DNA from: JBJKSO01 sp046703825
GTDB lineage: Bacteria > Chloroflexota > Dormibacteria > Aeolococcales > Bog-877
Assembly (NCBI GenBank): GCA_046703825.1
Contig: JBJKSO010000075.1
Span: 1-64,000, forward strand
Direction of reading: 5' to 3'
Length of the DNA: 64,000 bases
A program made the translations under genes and the position numbers. The notes under the pieces are model-generated. The model was given only the letters and a program-made list of their open reading frames with translations, was not told the DNA's origin and ran no database searches. Below are positions 16,913-25,849 of this stretch, in pieces (position 1 is the first letter of the stretch; each line of letters starts with the position of its first letter).

Positions 16913-18100
16913 TCAGCTGGCCATCTCCCCCGCCGCCAGCCGCTCCACCCCCGCCTGCCGGGCCAGCTCATCGGCGTAGGGCGTCCTCTCCCAGGGCAGG
17001 TCCAGATCGGAGCGCCCGAAGTGGCCGAAGGCAGCCACCTGACGGTACAGGGGGCGGCGCAGGTCGAGCTCGCGGATGATCCCGCCGGGCGACAGGTCGA
17101 AGTACTCGTCCACCAGCGCCCGGATCTCGGTCGTGGGCACCGCCTCGGTGCCGAAGGTCTCCACCCCCACCCACACGGGGGTGCTGACGCCGATGGCGTA
17201 GGCGAGCTGTACCTCGAGCCGGCGCGCCAGCCCGGCAGCGACCAAGTTCTTGGCCACGAACCTGGCGCCGTAGGCAGCAGAGCGGTCGACCTTGGTGGGG
17301 TCCTTGCCCGAGAAGGCCCCACCACCGTGGCGGGCGTAGCCGCCGTAGGTGTCCACGATGATCTTGCGGCCGGTGAGGCCGGCGTCGCCCTGGGGGCCGC
17401 CGACCACAAAGCGGCCGGTCGGATTGACCAGCACTCGGGTGCGCTCGTCCAGCATCGACTCGGGGATCGCCGCCTGCACCACGTGCTCCCGCACCCCCGC
17501 CTCGATCTCCGCGTGCGATGCGTCCTCGGCGTGCTGCACGCTGATCACCACGGTGTGGATCCGGCGCGGGATCCCCTGGTGGTCGTACTCCACCGAGACT
17601 TGCGACTTGCCATCGGGTCTGGCCCAGCGCAGCGTCCCATCGCGGCGAGCCTCGGAGAGCCTACGGGCGAGCGAGTGGGCGAACTGAATCGGCGCCGGCA
17701 TCAGCTCCGGGGTCTCGTCGCAGGCGTAGCCGAACATCATCCCCTGGTCGCCGGCCCCACCCAGGTCAACCCCGCGCGCGATGTCCGGCGACTGCTCGTC
17801 GATGCAGAGCATGACCCCGCAGGTCTCGTAGTCGAAGCCGTACTTGGCGCGGACGTAGCCGATCTCCCGGATGGTCTGGCGCACCACCCTGGTCATGTCC
17901 ACGTAGCAGTCCGTGGAGATCTCGCCCAGCAGGATGGCGGTGCCAGTGGTCAGGGCCGTCTCGCAGGCGACCCGAGCCATGGGATCCTTGGCCAGGATCG
18001 CGTCGAGGATAGCGTCGGAGATCTGGTCGGCCATCTTGTCCGGATGGCCTTCAGTGACCGACTCCGAGGTGAACAGGCGCCCGAACGGCTCTTCGGTCAC
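16913..18100 (-). CDS. metK: S-adenosylmethionine synthetase
   Basis: A 395-residue methionine adenosyltransferase making SAM from ATP and methionine. It contains EGHPDKMADQISDAILD at the N-terminus, GAGDQGMMFGYA near 120, and GGGAFSGKDPTKVDRSAAY near 245, all diagnostic and intact. GTG 18100 has AGGAGGT in front. It lies 113 bp downstream of ahcY on the same strand, and a candidate promoter falls in that gap, so metK may have its own transcript as well as reading through from apt-ahcY. Its length is normal. Confidence 0.97.
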   Translation of the reverse strand: MTEEPFGRLFTSESVTEGHPDKMADQISDAILDAILAKDPMARVACETALTTGTAILLGEISTDCYVDMTRVVRQTIREIGYVRAKYGFDYETCGVMLCIDEQSPDIARGVDLGGAGDQGMMFGYACDETPELMPAPIQFAHSLARRLSEARRDGTLRWARPDGKSQVSVEYDHQGIPRRIHTVVISVQHAEDASHAEIEAGVREHVVQAAIPESMLDERTRVLVNPTGRFVVGGPQGDAGLTGRKIIVDTYGGYARHGGGAFSGKDPTKVDRSAAYGARFVAKNLVAAGLARRLEVQLAYAIGVSTPVWVGVETFGTEAVPTTEIRALVDEYFDLSPGGIIRELDLRRPLYRQVAAFGHFGRSDLDLPWERTPYADELARQAGVERLAAGEMAS

Positions 18101-18173
18101 GGCCTACCTCCTGCCCTCACCGGAAGCCACTCGCTTGCAGCCACGAGCCTTCTCCTGTCCAAGGGTCACAACC

Positions 18174-18179
18174 ATGGTA
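18174..18179 (-). promoter_or_regulatory. Candidate -10 (TACCAT) for metK
   Basis: TACCAT lies about 73 bases before the metK GTG, in the only gap between ahcY and metK. No clear -35 is seen. The implied leader of about 65 bases does not match a SAM riboswitch that I can recognise. Confidence 0.3.
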
Positions 18180-18213
18180 CCCGGGGCCGGAGCGGCGCAG
18201 GCAACCACAGGGT

Positions 18214-19485
18214 TCAGCTGGTCCCCAGCTCCCAGGACTGCAGGTAGTGCCTCTGCTCTTCGGTCAAAGTGTCGATTCCCACCCCGAGGGCGGCCAGCTT
18301 GAGCCGGGCCACCTCCTGGTCGATCTCCGCGGGCACGTCGTAGACCTGGGGGCCGAGCTCTCCCGCGTGCTGCGCCAGGTAGGCGGCCGAGAGCGCCTGG
18401 TTGGCGAACGACATGTCCATTACCGAGGCCGGGTGACCCTCAGCGGCGGAGAGGTTGAGCAGACGCCCCTCGGCCAGCAGGTAGATGCGCCGGCCATCGT
18501 CCAGCGTGTGCTCGGCCACCCCCGGCCGCACCTCCTGGACCTGGGTAGTGAGGGTGTCCAGCGCCGCCAGGTTGAGCTCGGAGTTGAAGTGGCCGCTGTT
18601 GGCCACCACGCAGCCGTCCTTCAGCCGGCGGAAGTGGCGCAGATCGACCACGTTGCAGTCGCCCGTCACCGTAATCACCACGTCGGCGGCGGGAGCGGCC
18701 GCCTCCAGCGTCATGACCCGAAAGCCCTCCATGACCGCCTCCAGCGCCCGGACCGGGTCCACCTCCGTGACCACCACCTGGGCGCCCATGCCCCGGGCCC
18801 GGGCGGCCAGTCCGCGGCCGCACCACCCGAAGCCGCAGACCACAAAGGTGCGTCCCGCCAGCAGCAGGTTGGTGGCCCGGATCAGCCCGTCGATGGTCGA
18901 CTGCCCGGTGCCGTAGCGGTTGTCGAAGAGATGCTTGGTCTGCGCCTCGTTGACCGCCACCACCGGGAAGCGCAGTCGACCCGCGGCGGCCATGGCCCGC
19001 AGTCGAATCACCCCGGTCGTGGTCTCCTCGAGGCTGCCCACCACCCCCTCCACCTCGGCCTCGGGGCGCCGGTGGAGCTGGCTCACCAGGTCGGCGCCGT
19101 CGTCGATGGTGATCTGGGGCTCGGTGGCCAGCGCCCACTCTATGTGGCGATAGTAGGCGTCGTTGTCCTCACCCCGGCGGGCGTAGACGCGGACCCCGGA
19201 TTCCGCCAGGGCGGCGGCGACCGAGTCCTGGGTTGACAGGGGGTTGCTGGCGCACAGCGAGAGCTCCGCCCCCCCCGCCAGCAGGGTCATCGCCAGGTTG
19301 GCGGTTTCGGCGGTCACGTGCAGGCAGGCTGCCAACCGGAGCCCGGCCAGGGGCCGGTCCCGGGTGAAGCGCTCGCGGATCTGCCCGAGCACCGGCATGT
19401 CGCGGGCCGCCCAGGCGATCCGCTGATTGCCCGCCGGGGCCAGCGCCGCATCGGCGACGTCGGAGGGGGGCAGCGTCACGCTCAC
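18214..19485 (-). CDS. ahcY: Adenosylhomocysteinase
   Basis: A 423-residue NAD-dependent S-adenosylhomocysteine hydrolase, which recycles SAH to homocysteine and adenosine. Visible features are CLHVTAETANLAMTL with the substrate-site His, NEAQTKHLFDNRYGTGQS with Lys and Asp of the active site, the Rossmann loop VCGFGWCGRGLA, and NSGHFNSEL near 300. The length is that of the short bacterial/archaeal type without the 40-residue insertion. GTG 19485 overlaps the apt TGA by four bases. Coupling with metK and apt makes sense: adenine or adenosine released by the methyl cycle can be salvaged. Confidence 0.96.
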   Translation of the reverse strand: MSVTLPPSDVADAALAPAGNQRIAWAARDMPVLGQIRERFTRDRPLAGLRLAACLHVTAETANLAMTLLAGGAELSLCASNPLSTQDSVAAALAESGVRVYARRGEDNDAYYRHIEWALATEPQITIDDGADLVSQLHRRPEAEVEGVVGSLEETTTGVIRLRAMAAAGRLRFPVVAVNEAQTKHLFDNRYGTGQSTIDGLIRATNLLLAGRTFVVCGFGWCGRGLAARARGMGAQVVVTEVDPVRALEAVMEGFRVMTLEAAAPAADVVITVTGDCNVVDLRHFRRLKDGCVVANSGHFNSELNLAALDTLTTQVQEVRPGVAEHTLDDGRRIYLLAEGRLLNLSAAEGHPASVMDMSFANQALSAAYLAQHAGELGPQVYDVPAEIDQEVARLKLAALGVGIDTLTEEQRHYLQSWELGTS

Positions 19486-19994
19486 AGGGACAGCAGCGCC
19501 TCCACCCGGCAGTTCCCCAGCCGCTGCCTGCCACCCAGAGCCCGCAGCTCTAGCAGAAAGCCGAATCCAACCACGTCGGCTCCCAGCTCGGTCACCAGCC
19601 GCAAGGTGGCCTCGGCGGTCCCCCCAGTGGCGAGGAGGTCATCGACGACCAGCACCCTCTGGCCGGCGCTGAGGGCGTCCCGGTGAACTTCGAGGACCGC
19701 CTGGCCGTACTCGAGCTCGTACTCGGTGGAGATGGTCGCGTGCGGCAGCTTGCCCTGCTTGCGGACCGGCACCACCCCCACCCCGAGCTGGTAGGCGATC
19801 ACGGAGCCGAAGGTGAAGCCGCGCGACTCAATGCTGGCGACCGCTTGCACACCGTCGTTGGCGAAGAGTGCCGCCAGACGGTCGCAGGCGGAGCGGAAGG
19901 CTTCCCCGCTCGCCAGCAGCGGGGTGATGTCGCGGAAGAGGATGCCGGGGTTGGGATAGTCGGGGATGTCCCGGATGTAGGGACGCAGGTCCAT
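19482..19994 (-). CDS. apt: Adenine phosphoribosyltransferase
   Basis: A 170-residue type I phosphoribosyltransferase converting adenine and PRPP to AMP. It starts MDLRPYIRDIPDYPNPGILF, the classic Apt N-terminus, then FRDITPLL, ESRGFTFG, RKQGKLPH, and the PRPP loop VLVVDDLLATGGT near 120. ATG 19994 fits the family start exactly; a GTG nine codons earlier is possible. It is the first gene of apt-ahcY-metK, and its stop overlaps the ahcY start. Confidence 0.94.
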   Translation of the reverse strand: MDLRPYIRDIPDYPNPGILFRDITPLLASGEAFRSACDRLAALFANDGVQAVASIESRGFTFGSVIAYQLGVGVVPVRKQGKLPHATISTEYELEYGQAVLEVHRDALSAGQRVLVVDDLLATGGTAEATLRLVTELGADVVGFGFLLELRALGGRQRLGNCRVEALLSL

Positions 19995-20083
19995 CGCCCT
20001 CGTCTGCACCTCAGGAGCCACGGCGCCATGGTATGGGTTCACGGGTGCGGCCGCCGGTCGCGACTCGCCGGCCTGCCCAGAAC

Positions 20084-20854
20084 TCAGATGGTCTGGGCGG
20101 CTGCGGCGGGCAGCTGCGACCACAAAAGGCCCAGAAGCGCCATGAGCGCCGCCCCCAGCACGATCGGTCCGGCCACCAAGCCGATGTGGGTCGCCTTCTC
20201 CAACACCGCGAAGCCAACCGCGACCACCGCCACCGCTGCCGCGATGCTGAGCAGACGCGGCAGCCGGATGGCCGCGAGCCAGACTCCCAGCCTCGGCAGG
20301 TGCAGTCCGACCCAACCGGCCACCGCGCCGACCGCGAGTCCGATTGCCAGGCCGGCAGATACGTCGAGCGGCCAGTGGATGCCGGTGAGCACGCGCGCCC
20401 AGCCCACCCCGGCCATGATCAGCAGAGCGGCCAGCCCCAGCCGGTAGCGGCGGGTCACCAGCAAAGTGGCCACCACCGCCCCCCCGAAGGCCATGTGGTC
20501 GCTGGGGAAAGAGTTCCCGTGGGCGGCCGCCGCCAGCAGGGGAACGTGGTACGTCGACAGGTAGGGGCGAGGCTCGTACCAGACCGTGCCCGCGAGGTGG
20601 TTCAGGAGAAGCGCCAGCACCGCGGCGCCCGCTGCGGCCAGGGAGTCGATCCGGGCCCTACGGGCGGGGGCGCCGAAGAAGAACAGCGCCACCAGCACGA
20701 ACGCCAGCGAGAAGATCCCCCACTCCGCCAAAGCGCTGGCGGTGGAGTTCCAGGCGCCTCCGTGAGGCCCCTGGTGCGCCAGGACCTGGTAGCCCGCGTA
20801 GTTCCAGTGCAGCACCGACGGGCCAAGGCTGGTGGCGGCGAGAACGTAGGGCAT
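20084..20854 (-). CDS. PAP2-family phosphatase
   Basis: A 256-residue membrane phosphatase with the three PAP2 motifs: WYEPRPY (from KX6RP), SFPSDHM and GIHWPLD, with the catalytic His in the last. About eight hydrophobic helices surround them, with two extra helices at the C-terminus after the usual core. It probably dephosphorylates undecaprenyl pyrophosphate or another lipid pyrophosphate, which would serve the nearby polysaccharide pathway. ATG 20854 is chosen over GTG 20863 because AGAGGG stands about eight bases upstream. Confidence 0.85.
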   Translation of the reverse strand: MPYVLAATSLGPSVLHWNYAGYQVLAHQGPHGGAWNSTASALAEWGIFSLAFVLVALFFFGAPARRARIDSLAAAGAAVLALLLNHLAGTVWYEPRPYLSTYHVPLLAAAAHGNSFPSDHMAFGGAVVATLLVTRRYRLGLAALLIMAGVGWARVLTGIHWPLDVSAGLAIGLAVGAVAGWVGLHLPRLGVWLAAIRLPRLLSIAAAVAVVAVGFAVLEKATHIGLVAGPIVLGAALMALLGLLWSQLPAAAAQTI

Positions 20855-20935
20855 GAGTACCACCCTCTGAGATCGACCCGACCCACTTTAGTGGAGAAGC
20901 CGGCCGCGGCCCAGAGCCCAGTTGGGCGCCGAAGG

Positions 20936-21304
20936 TCAGCGCTCCAGCCGCCTGCGGTCTGCAAACCCCCGGTCGCGGCCGTGCCACCACTCGACCCGCG
21001 CCTCCCCGAGACGCCAGCACAGGTAGACCGGCTCGCCCCCCAGCTTGCCCGGGAAGTCGATCAGCCCGGTCTCGGGATCGCGCAACAGGATGCCGTGACG
21101 CTCCAGGAAGGCAACATGACCGCGCAGCGCCTCACCGGCCAGCAGCGCCTGAGAGGCGCGCGCGCCCCCGCCGTTGTGCGGGGCCGTCTGGTGCAGCCGC
21201 TCTCTCAGCTCGGGATCGGTGACCGTGCGGAACTGGTCGCGGATTTCCTCGAGCACAGAGCTCACAACCGGCAGCATCCGGTCCGCCTGCTCGGCTGTGT
21301 ACAC
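20936..21304 (-). CDS. DUF2203 family protein
   Basis: A 122-residue cytoplasmic protein beginning VYTAEQADRMLPVVSSVLEE and ending with EPVYLCWRLGEARVEWWH followed by a basic tail. This is the DUF2203 pattern: an N-terminal helical region, then LIDFPGKLGGEPVYLCW. The function is unknown; members are found singly in many soil bacteria. GTG 21304 begins the conserved part, while TTG 21322 in the same frame has GAGGGG ten bases upstream and may be the true start. It lies 32 bases after the luciferase-like gene on the same strand. Confidence 0.75.
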   Translation of the reverse strand: MYTAEQADRMLPVVSSVLEEIRDQFRTVTDPELRERLHQTAPHNGGGARASQALLAGEALRGHVAFLERHGILLRDPETGLIDFPGKLGGEPVYLCWRLGEARVEWWHGRDRGFADRRRLER

Positions 21305-21336
21305 GAGGGCGGCGCCCGCCAATTTCGGCCGACCCC

Positions 21337-21945
21337 TCAGATCCGGGGCAGGACGTCGGCGGCCAGCAGTTCCAGGTGTTCCAGGTCGTCCAGATCCAGC
21401 AGCTGCGCATAGACGCGCTGGCAGCCGATCGCGGCCGCCTGCTGAACCCGGTCGACCACCTGGTCGGGGGTGCCGCCCAGCCCGTCCTCCAGCAGCTCGG
21501 CGGGAGCCCGCCCGATCGCAGCCGCCCGGCGCTCGAACTCGGCCCGGTTGCGACCGCAGGCTACCGTCAGGGCCACTGAGAATCGCATCGACTCCGGGTC
21601 GCGGGCCTCGAGCTCGCAGGCCAGCCGCACCCGGTCGAACTGCTCCCCGCACCACCGCAGCGGTCGGAAGGCCACGTTGTACTCGGAGGCGAAGCGGGCC
21701 GCCAGGGCGGGACCACGATGCTTCCCGCTGCCGCCCATGATGATCGGTGGACCGGGCCGCTGCCGGGGTTTGGGGAGACCGGGCGCCTGCTCCAGCGAGT
21801 AGAACCGGCCGCGGAAGGTGAAGCCCTCCCCCTCTGGCGCTCGCCAGAAGCCAGCGAAGCCCAGCTCCTCGGTGCGGCGCGCCACCCGCTCGAGCTGCTC
21901 GTAGCTTGCCCCCTGCTGCGGCTCCGTGAAGATGTGCAATTCCAC
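21337..21945 (-). CDS. Luciferase-like (LLM) F420-type oxidoreductase with internal deletion
   Basis: A 202-residue frame. The first 37 residues match the start of LLM-class F420-dependent oxidoreductases (ELHIFTEPQQGASYEQL). The sequence then jumps from GFAGFWR straight to APEGEGFTFRGRFYSL, which in full-length relatives of about 300 residues lies some 100 residues further on. The rest (PIIMGGSGK onward) is normal. The lost part normally holds most of the flavin- and substrate-binding barrel strands, so activity is doubtful. The reading frame is intact. GTG 21945 follows AGGAGGG at five bases. It may be a decaying gene or an assembly collapse. Confidence 0.7.
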   Translation of the reverse strand: MELHIFTEPQQGASYEQLERVARRTEELGFAGFWRAPEGEGFTFRGRFYSLEQAPGLPKPRQRPGPPIIMGGSGKHRGPALAARFASEYNVAFRPLRWCGEQFDRVRLACELEARDPESMRFSVALTVACGRNRAEFERRAAAIGRAPAELLEDGLGGTPDQVVDRVQQAAAIGCQRVYAQLLDLDDLEHLELLAADVLPRI

Positions 21946-22001
21946 TCGGACCCTCCTGTCCCCTGGCTCCAGCAAGCATGGCGCCGTCGGGCTCCGGCCG
22001 C

Positions 22002-22997
22002 TCAGCTAGCGCTTCGCCGGACCAGCTCTACCCAGGGAGTCGGCAGCGCCCACCGCTCCAGGGCTAGGTCGTCCACCCGGCGACCGGCCATGATCTCCCG
22101 GTGGCAGCGGCGAGCCCATCCGGCGAGGCGAAAGGCGTCGGCCCAGCCGCCCAGCCAGGAGCCGGGGTGCCGCCGCAAGGCCAGTCCGGCGCGCAGCAGG
22201 TCGAACGCGACCGCCTCGGCCCGGCCGCTCCCCCGGCGCCAACTGGGTGGGGCGTTGCGCAGCCAGACCAGGATGTGGTTTGCGACCACGCGCCGCTCGA
22301 TCGCCGCCGACCGATGCAGGCCGGTCCCGCCCCGGCGGTGGGTGGCGGTTGCGCCCGGCTCGTACCACGCACGCCAGCCGCGCCAGCGCGCGCGCCAGTC
22401 CAGGTCCACGTCCTCGAGGTAGGCGAAGAGACGGCCCGGGAAGATTTCGCCCTCCAGCGCCACGTCCTCGAGCATCGAGCGGCGGTACATCGCCGCCGCC
22501 GCGGAGACGCCGAAGACTTCGGCCGCTTGCGGGAAATTCTCGGCAGCGTCGGCCAGTCCCTGGCCCCGGTTGCTCACCCAGCCCGAGCGGTGCAGGGCGG
22601 GGCCGGTGCTGTCGAGCTTGCCCCCCTCGGCGCGCCGCAGGCGGCCGGTGACGCTGCCGATCTCTTCCGAGCTGAGCAGGCGACTGACGCAGGCGGCCAG
22701 GTAGCCGGGATCCGGGAAGCAGTCCGAGTTGCACAGGAACACCAGCGGGTGCTGGCTTTGGCCGATCGCCTGGTTGGCGGCGACGGCGAACCCCAGGTTG
22801 CTTTGGTTGCGGATGAGGTTGACGTCTGGCTGGCGCTGGAGCCACTCGCAGGAGCCGTCGGTGGACCCGTTGTCCACCACCACCAGCTCGGCGGGGGCCT
22901 CGGTCTGGCGGCGCAGCGCTTCCACGGCGGCGGGAACGTCGGCCAGCCCGTTCCAGTTGAGCAGAACCGCGGACACCGCCGGGCGTCCCAGACTCAC
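22002..22997 (-). CDS. Glycosyltransferase family 2 (rhamnosyltransferase-like)
   Basis: A 331-residue GT-A fold enzyme. It has AVLLNWNGLADVP at the N-terminus, VVVDNGSTDGS, RNQSNLGFAVAANQ, and CNSDCFP in place of a usual DXD. The acceptor-side FAYLEDVDLDWRARWRGW near 210 is typical of WbbL-like rhamnosyltransferases. It probably adds a sugar, perhaps rhamnose from the dTDP-rhamnose made by the linked rml genes, to a lipid-linked saccharide. GTG 22997 overlaps the stop of the preceding glycosyltransferase by four bases. It is the last gene of the polysaccharide operon. Confidence 0.85.
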   Translation of the reverse strand: MSLGRPAVSAVLLNWNGLADVPAAVEALRRQTEAPAELVVVDNGSTDGSCEWLQRQPDVNLIRNQSNLGFAVAANQAIGQSQHPLVFLCNSDCFPDPGYLAACVSRLLSSEEIGSVTGRLRRAEGGKLDSTGPALHRSGWVSNRGQGLADAAENFPQAAEVFGVSAAAAMYRRSMLEDVALEGEIFPGRLFAYLEDVDLDWRARWRGWRAWYEPGATATHRRGGTGLHRSAAIERRVVANHILVWLRNAPPSWRRGSGRAEAVAFDLLRAGLALRRHPGSWLGGWADAFRLAGWARRCHREIMAGRRVDDLALERWALPTPWVELVRRSAS

Positions 22998-23938
22998 GGG
23001 CTGACCCTGGGATCGCGGCGCACAAGATTGAGCCCGGCCAGGCAGGCGAAGCGACCCCAGATCCCCAGCGCCACCGCCGGGGCCAGCAGACGCCCCGCGC
23101 CGCTGAAGTAGTGAAGCCGGTAGAAGCGCCACATGGATCGGTGGAACTGACGCAGCATGGGGATCACCCGTTGCCGCGAGCTTTGGCCCTTGAGATGTAG
23201 AACCCGCGCCGCCGGCTCGTACCAGACAACGTAGCCGAGCTGCCGAAGCTGCCAGCAGAGCTCCAGATCCTCGCCGTACATGAAGTAGCCTTCGTCCAGC
23301 CCGCCGACCCGGTCCCAGAGCTCGCGGCGCACCAGCAGGCAGGCGCCGGTACCGGCGTCGACCGCCATGGCGCGATCGGCGGGGATGTGGTCGAGGTTGT
23401 AGGCGGAGAGCCGGGGGCTGGTCGGCAGCAGCCGACCCAGGCGGCTCAGCCGCCAGAAGGCGGTCTCCGGGTCAGGGAAGGACCGACGGCAGGCGCGGTC
23501 CAGGCTGCCGTCGGTCCGCTCCACCCTGGGAGAGATCGCTCCGCGCTTGGGATCGGCTGCCAGCGCGGCCAGCATCGCAGCCAGCGCCCCCCGCTGCACC
23601 CGAGCGTCCGGGTTGAGCATCAGCAGGTAGTCGCCGCCAACGTCGCCGGCACCGAGGTTCACCGCCCGCGAGAAACCCAGGTTGTCCTTTAGCGCCAGCA
23701 GCCGCACTTCGGGGAACCGCTGGCGCAGCCACTCCACGGTGCCATCGCCAGATCCGTTGTCCACCACGGTGACCTGCTCCGGCAGGACACGCTCGTGGAG
23801 GCAGGAGGCGATGGCTTCGCCGACATCCCGCCGAGACTGGAAAGTGCAGATCACCACCCGGACCCGCCCGGGATCGTCCGCCGCCACCGCGCTAGCCGCC
23901 CGCCAGAGCCACTGCAATCGGGCCGCGGCGCTGCTCAT
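22994..23938 (-). CDS. Glycosyltransferase family 2
   Basis: A 314-residue GT2 protein, paralogous in layout to its downstream neighbour. It has VVICTFQSRRDV, VVDNGSGDGT, KDNLGFSRAVNLG, LNPDARVQ as the metal-binding region, and YFMYGEDLELCWQLRQLG as the acceptor/catalytic motif. It probably extends the same oligosaccharide. ATG 23938 overlaps the rmlD end by 47 bases. A GTG at 23887, just after the rmlD stop, would give a more usual short lead into the first strand, so the start is uncertain. The 3' end is coupled to the next gene by a GTGA overlap. Confidence 0.85.
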   Translation of the reverse strand: MSSAAARLQWLWRAASAVAADDPGRVRVVICTFQSRRDVGEAIASCLHERVLPEQVTVVDNGSGDGTVEWLRQRFPEVRLLALKDNLGFSRAVNLGAGDVGGDYLLMLNPDARVQRGALAAMLAALAADPKRGAISPRVERTDGSLDRACRRSFPDPETAFWRLSRLGRLLPTSPRLSAYNLDHIPADRAMAVDAGTGACLLVRRELWDRVGGLDEGYFMYGEDLELCWQLRQLGYVVWYEPAARVLHLKGQSSRQRVIPMLRQFHRSMWRFYRLHYFSGAGRLLAPAVALGIWGRFACLAGLNLVRRDPRVSP

Positions 23939-24776
23939 GCACCCACTCCGCCAGCTGAGCCCGCCAATCGCGCAGGGGAGACAGCCCGATCCGGGACCAG
24001 GCGCGGTGACCGAGCACCGAGTAGCGGGGACGGAACGCCGCCGCACCCCACTGCTCGGTGCTGACCGCAGTTATCGAGGTGGCCAGACCCACCTCTCGCA
24101 GACACAGGCGAGCGAACCCCAGCCAGGTCGTGCTTCCCTCCCCGCTGATGTGGTAGACGCCGTACTGATCTCCAGGGATCAGCTCGACCAGCGCCGCCGC
24201 CAGGTCGCCCGTCCAGGTGGGCGACCCGACCTGGTCGGACACCACCCGGAGCTCGCGGCCGGTGGCCGCGGCGCGGATGATGGCGAGGGGAAAGTTGGGC
24301 CCGGAGTTGCCGTAGAGCCAGGAGGTCCGTACCAGGAAGCAGGGAGCACCCGAGGCCAGGCAGGCGACCTCGCCGGCGCGCTTGCTCTGCGCGTAGACGC
24401 CGCGCGGCCGCGGCTCCTCGGACTCGTCGAAGGGGCCCTCCGCCTCGGTCCGAGACTGTCCGAAGACGAAGTCGGTGCTGATGTGGCAGAGCGGGATCGA
24501 GGCGCGGGCGCAGGCCCGCGCGACCAGCTCGGCACCGTCGCGGTTGACGGCGAACGCCGCCTCAGCCTCAGACTCGGCCCGGTCCACGGCGGTGTAGGCG
24601 GCGCAGTTCACCACCCGCTGGAAGTCGCCCCCGGCCAGAGCTGAATCCACCTGCTCGGCCCGGGTGACGTCGATCTCCCGCCGCCCGGCAGCGACCACCT
24701 CGTGACCAGCGGCGGCAAGGCGCGGAACCAGGTCGCGGCCAAGCTGTCCGCCCGCTCCCAGCACCAGTACGCGCAA
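23892..24776 (-). CDS. rmlD: dTDP-4-dehydrorhamnose reductase
   Basis: A 294-residue short-chain dehydrogenase performing the final step of dTDP-L-rhamnose synthesis. It shows the NAD(P) loop LVLGAGGQLGRDL, NCAAYTAVDRAESE, STDFVFG, the catalytic YAQSKRAGE (Tyr and Lys), and VRTSWLYG. The start is TTG 24776, directly before the Rossmann strand. It follows rmlB with eight bases between the genes. Length and motifs are complete. Confidence 0.94.
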   Translation of the reverse strand: MRVLVLGAGGQLGRDLVPRLAAAGHEVVAAGRREIDVTRAEQVDSALAGGDFQRVVNCAAYTAVDRAESEAEAAFAVNRDGAELVARACARASIPLCHISTDFVFGQSRTEAEGPFDESEEPRPRGVYAQSKRAGEVACLASGAPCFLVRTSWLYGNSGPNFPLAIIRAAATGRELRVVSDQVGSPTWTGDLAAALVELIPGDQYGVYHISGEGSTTWLGFARLCLREVGLATSITAVSTEQWGAAAFRPRYSVLGHRAWSRIGLSPLRDWRAQLAEWVHEQRRGPIAVALAGG

Positions 24777-24784
24777 GGTCGGGG

Positions 24785-25849
24785 TCAGCTAGACGCGGCC
24801 GGTTCTTCGAGCGGCCGGTAGTTCCTGCGGTAGAAGTCCCAGAAGGCTCCCGATTTGATCGGGCGCCACCAGTCCTGATGGCTCTGGTACCAGGCGACGG
24901 TGCTCTCCATCCCCGCGCGGAAGCTGGTGGCGGGTCGCCAGCCCAGCCCCTCCGCCTTGGAGCTGTCCAACGCGTAGCGGCGGTCGTGGCCGAGCCGGTC
25001 GGCGACCCGCTCGATCAGTCCTTGGTCGCGGCCGGTCAACTCCAGCACGGTGGCGGCCACTCGGTTGCCGTCCACCAGCTCATCCCCCTGCCCCAGGTTG
25101 TAGGCCTCCCCTACCCGGCCCCGGGCCAGCACGGCGGCGATGCCGCTCGCGTGATCGTCGACATAGAGGTAGTCCCGCTGGGCTCGGCCATCCCCGTACA
25201 CCGGCAAGGGGTGGCCGTCCAGCGCGTGGGTGATGAACAGCGGGACGATCTTCTCCGGGTACTGGTAGGGGCCGTAGGTGTTGGATCCGCGGGTGACCAG
25301 CACCGGCAGCCCGTAGGTAGAGGAGTAGGCGAAGCAGAGCATCTCGGCAGCCGCCTTGCTGGCGGAGTAGGGCGAGCGGGGCCGCAGGGGATCCTGCTCG
25401 CGCGACCGCGCCGGCGCCGCCACATCCCCGTAGACCTCGTCGGTCGACACCTGCAGGAAGCGCAGGTGTTGGTGGCTGCGCGCCGCCTCCAGGAGCACGT
25501 GGGTCCCCAGCACGTCGGTCCGGATGAACGCATCCGGTTCCAGGATGGAGCGGTCGACGTGGGTCTCGGCGGCGAAGTTGACGATGCAGTCCGTCTCGGC
25601 CGCCAGCCGCCCCACCAGCTCGCGGTCGCAGATGTCACCGCGGACGAAGTCGAAGTTGCTGTGACCGGCGACCGGATCCAGGTTGGCGCGGTTGCCCGCG
25701 TAGGTGAGTTTGTCCAGCACCGTGACCTTGGGGGCCCGCGGTTGGGCGAGCAACAGCCGCACGAACGCCGAGCCGATGAAGCCGGCTGCCCCCGCCACCA
25801 GCAGGCGTGGCGGCATGGCCGCGGCCAGCTCCTCCTGCCGGTCGCCCAT
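24785..25849 (-). CDS. rmlB: dTDP-glucose 4,6-dehydratase
   Basis: A 354-residue extended SDR enzyme. It shows VAGAAGFIGSAFVR binding NAD, NFAAETHVDRSI, VSTDEVYGDV with the catalytic Asp-Glu pair, PYSASKAAAEM with Tyr and Lys, and SNTYGPYQYPEKIVPLF. It converts dTDP-glucose to dTDP-4-keto-6-deoxyglucose. ATG 25849 immediately follows the TAG of rmlC and has GGAG nine bases upstream. The first 12 residues precede the Rossmann strand and are dispensable in most relatives. Confidence 0.95.
   Translation of the reverse strand: MGDRQEELAAAMPPRLLVAGAAGFIGSAFVRLLLAQPRAPKVTVLDKLTYAGNRANLDPVAGHSNFDFVRGDICDRELVGRLAAETDCIVNFAAETHVDRSILEPDAFIRTDVLGTHVLLEAARSHQHLRFLQVSTDEVYGDVAAPARSREQDPLRPRSPYSASKAAAEMLCFAYSSTYGLPVLVTRGSNTYGPYQYPEKIVPLFITHALDGHPLPVYGDGRAQRDYLYVDDHASGIAAVLARGRVGEAYNLGQGDELVDGNRVAATVLELTGRDQGLIERVADRLGHDRRYALDSSKAEGLGWRPATSFRAGMESTVAWYQSHQDWWRPIKSGAFWDFYRRNYRPLEEPAASS

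Noticed and set aside
18101..18173. SAM or SAH riboswitch in the metK leader
   Set aside because: The short leader can form a small hairpin but shows none of the conserved cores that I know for SAM or SAH classes. A covariance-model search would decide it.
14532..18247. Very long plus-strand open frames opposite the manC, mutase and metK genes
   Set aside because: They are antisense to genes with intact family motifs. Their translations are rich in Arg, His, Gly and Pro and have no domain; long antisense frames are expected at this GC content.
19482..20315. Longer apt frame with about 107 extra N-terminal codons
   Set aside because: The extension has no family similarity, while ATG 19994 gives the exact Apt N-terminus.
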